Assembly (NCBI GenBank): GCA_021848385.1 | Contig: JAJZUQ010000012.1 | Location: 1 to 64,000 of the forward strand | Direction of reading: 5' to 3' | Origin: Deltaproteobacteria bacterium | GTDB taxonomy: Bacteria > Desulfobacterota > Desulfuromonadia > Geobacterales > Geobacteraceae | DNA length: 64,000 nt | In this document: positions 62,183 through 64,000 of the stretch, one piece after another | Numbering within the stretch: the stretch's first letter is position 1 | How the letters are laid out: every line of letters begins with the position of its first letter | Made by a program: the position numbers and the translations under genes | The notes under the pieces: model-generated | Seen by the model: the letters and a program-made list of their open reading frames with translations, nothing else | Database searches by the model: none | What the model was told of the DNA's origin: nothing

Positions 62183-62530
62183 AAGCGCCTGCGCTTAACA
62201 GGACGAAGAGAAATACAACTGCCTCAAGCGGATTACATAAGAATGCGATCAGCAGTAACCACCTGTAGGTCGCCGGAACGGAGAACGACCTGACGCTTGG
62301 ACGTTGCTGAAATGTTGTGCCCCAATGAGTGAGAATCGGCAGGGGGAAAACTGCCGAAGCAACCCGCATGAATCGGATTGGAGCCCGTGCTCACCACACG
62401 GGAACGCCGCCGACCGGGAGACCGGATGCGAAAGCTCTCAATGACTGGCTGGTTTGGGCCTGGATACTCGACAGCTCTGTTAGAGCTGCGGAGCATCTGG
62501 GCGGCGCTCACGATATCCAAACCAAGACAT
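62183..62530 (+). ncRNA. Candidate structured RNA / leader upstream of recombinase gene
   Basis: At least nine perfect complementary pairings read by eye, including a GAGA tetraloop hairpin and a 7-bp pseudoknot candidate. Confidence 0.55.
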
Positions 62531-62541
62531 GGAGGCACAAC

Positions 62542-63600
62542 ATGAAACTGGCAAATCAACCCAAGCTCTCACGACACGCGCAGAAGATGTTGGCACAGGT
62601 CAGGCAACACTTCGGCAAGGCGGAAACCCGTAACAAAGGTGAGAAGACCTACAAGCGGCACAAATCGAATATGTCGCGCATCGCCAGACACTTGGTAGCC
62701 AACGGTTATCAAGATGCCCGAGATCTCAAGCTGAAAACTTACCGGGCGATAATGGATGAGGCGAAGGAGGAAGGACTGTCGAAGTCGGCGCTCGAATCGT
62801 TGCATAGTACCTGCCGCAAGTTGTCAGCCGGCATTGGTAAACCGACTATGATTCCAAGGAAATCGTCCGATAGCGGCGCTATGGGTACTAAAGACTACTA
62901 CCGAACGCGAAACGAACGGGTGAAGCCCCAACATCATACATCATGGGAGGCTCGGATGGCGCTACAGGCTAAGATTGAGGCCAAGGACAAGGCTGCCGGT
63001 ATCGCCGCCAGTATGTCCTACCATTCTGGCGTGCGCAAGGAGGAGAGCCTCGCAAGTTGTGAATTCCTCAAAAAATGTTCCGATGGGAAGCTTTACACGA
63101 CCGTCGGTGTACGGCAAGCCGGAGAATACAGGCAGATAGGCTTTCAACAAATGCGCTACGCTTTCTCTGGCAATCGCAAAGACGCGGCATTTGAGAGGGA
63201 CTACGTAAAGACCATGCGGACAGGACAGGAATACATCGTTGCTATCTGGACAAAGAACGGTAAGCTGCGGCTCATTCCCGTCTTCGACAGAGAACAGCGG
63301 GCAACAGCCATTGCGGCTCAACAGTATATAAGAGACAACAAGAAGCTGGCCAGAGAACTGGGATCGGAGGTGAAGGTAAAGTCAGTCATCACGCCAGGAA
63401 AGACTCGCAATCAGGGCTATGATCACCTTGAATATGTACTTAGGTGTTGCGGGATGACAAAAAAGGAAGCGGGGTTTAGTCTTCACGCCGACCGGACGGA
63501 ATTCAATCTCAGGATGAAGGCGGCTGGATTCTCGCCGGAAGAGAGAATCCTTGCATTAGGACACAATGATCTGCGAAAACTCGCTAACTACGGCGGATAA
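62542..63600 (+). CDS. Divergent tyrosine recombinase (integrase domain-containing protein)
   Basis: SD ggagg 62531-62535, ATG 62542; catalytic pattern GVR(K)...TKNGKLRLIPV...HADR...LGHNDLRKLANYGG (R, K, HxxR, H, Y). Confidence 0.8.
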   Translation: MKLANQPKLSRHAQKMLAQVRQHFGKAETRNKGEKTYKRHKSNMSRIARHLVANGYQDARDLKLKTYRAIMDEAKEEGLSKSALESLHSTCRKLSAGIGKPTMIPRKSSDSGAMGTKDYYRTRNERVKPQHHTSWEARMALQAKIEAKDKAAGIAASMSYHSGVRKEESLASCEFLKKCSDGKLYTTVGVRQAGEYRQIGFQQMRYAFSGNRKDAAFERDYVKTMRTGQEYIVAIWTKNGKLRLIPVFDREQRATAIAAQQYIRDNKKLARELGSEVKVKSVITPGKTRNQGYDHLEYVLRCCGMTKKEAGFSLHADRTEFNLRMKAAGFSPEERILALGHNDLRKLANYGG

Positions 63601-63604
63601 CTTC

Positions 63605-63637
63605 GAAGGCCCTCAGGCTAATTCCTGAGGGCCTTTT
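63605..63637 (+). terminator. Rho-independent terminator after recombinase
   Basis: gaaggccctcaggctaattcctgagggcctttt. Confidence 0.88.
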
Positions 63638-63667
63638 CGTGTGCTGTTATATCAATATGGCAAAAAA

Positions 63668-63697
63668 CTACGAGGGCCGCCATAGCGGCCCTCGTAG
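63668..63697. terminator. Bidirectional terminator-like hairpin
   Basis: CTACGAGGGCCGC-cata-GCGGCCCTCGTAG with A-run before and T-run after. Confidence 0.8.
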
Positions 63698-63712
63698 TAC
63701 CGATTTTTAACA

Positions 63713-63892
63713 TTACTTGATGTAACGCGAGACGAGGCCGCCAAGAAATGCCAGCAAATGCCTCCCGTCCAGGGCGTGGTAAACTATTTGACCGTCATAC
63801 TTGATGGCCCAGCCCCGATGGTCGCAGATGACTTCAACGCATTCACCATTCTCATCCAATGACCGTACTATGTAGCTAACGTCATTCATCAT
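63713..63892 (-). CDS. 59-aa accessory protein (absent from supplied ORF track)
   Basis: MMNDVSYIVRSLDENGECVEVICDHRGWAIKYDGQIVYHALDGRHLLAFLGGLVSRYIK*; SD ggagaagg upstream; shares bidirectional terminator. Confidence 0.65.
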   Translation of the reverse strand: MMNDVSYIVRSLDENGECVEVICDHRGWAIKYDGQIVYHALDGRHLLAFLGGLVSRYIK

Positions 63893-64000
63893 GGTCCTTC
63901 TCCTTTGTTAGTGGTTTTTCTGCCCCTGTGGCAGTCCCTATTCGTGCCGGGTTTCCCAATTCACCTCCCTTTTGCACGGGCTTCTCCGGCGCCTACCGGA

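Larger units (their letters stand above)
57195..64000. mobile_element. Left end of an integrative element at tRNA-Gly, continuing beyond window
   Basis: Integrase reading into the tRNA 3' end, Xis-like and KfrA-like genes, second recombinase-like gene; no second att copy noticed in window. Confidence 0.8.

Noticed and set aside
62172-62212. Hammerhead-ribozyme-like CTGATG...GGACGAA sequence
   Set aside because: Core reads CUGAUGU instead of CUGANGA and stems I/III with a cleavage triplet are not evident
62329-62541. N-terminal extension of the 423-aa integrase ORF
   Set aside because: Extension reads through the structured segment; a good SD and ATG occur at 62531-62544 and the protein-like sequence starts MKLANQPKLSRHAQK

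Overview
The window looks like a Geobacter-type (Desulfuromonadales/Geobacterales) chromosome. About the first 57 kb is conserved core sequence. It includes a stand-alone DAHP-synthase FXD-like domain, chorismate mutase and nadB; a GspA/GspB-like pair and DUF4398/OmpA envelope proteins; glk, tilS, ftsH and folP; a c-di-AMP module (cdaA-ybbR/cdaR-glmM) followed by pdxJ, acpS, nnrDE, tsaE, lysC and cimA; rph-rdgB, tig-clpP-clpX-lon; a PpiC/glycosyltransferase/NHL/multiheme cytochrome cluster; a hybrid type II secretion/type IV pilus-like operon whose secretin carries a C-terminal cohesin-like domain; ftsE-ftsX-envC-ctpA; and ten tRNAs. From tRNA-Gly(GCC) at 57195-57269 to the window end lies an integrative element: tyrosine integrase, Xis-like protein, KfrA-like protein, an unknown protein flanked by palindromic motifs, about 1.2 kb without a credible ORF, and a second divergent tyrosine-recombinase-like gene. 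The strongest candidate for something undescribed is at about 62183-62530. It is a dense array of perfect stems, including a GNRA-capped hairpin and a 7-bp pseudoknot candidate, immediately upstream of the second recombinase (ATG 62542). It looks like a structured RNA leader or recombinase-associated RNA. All calls come from reading the sequence and supplied ORFs; no database search or folding program was run.
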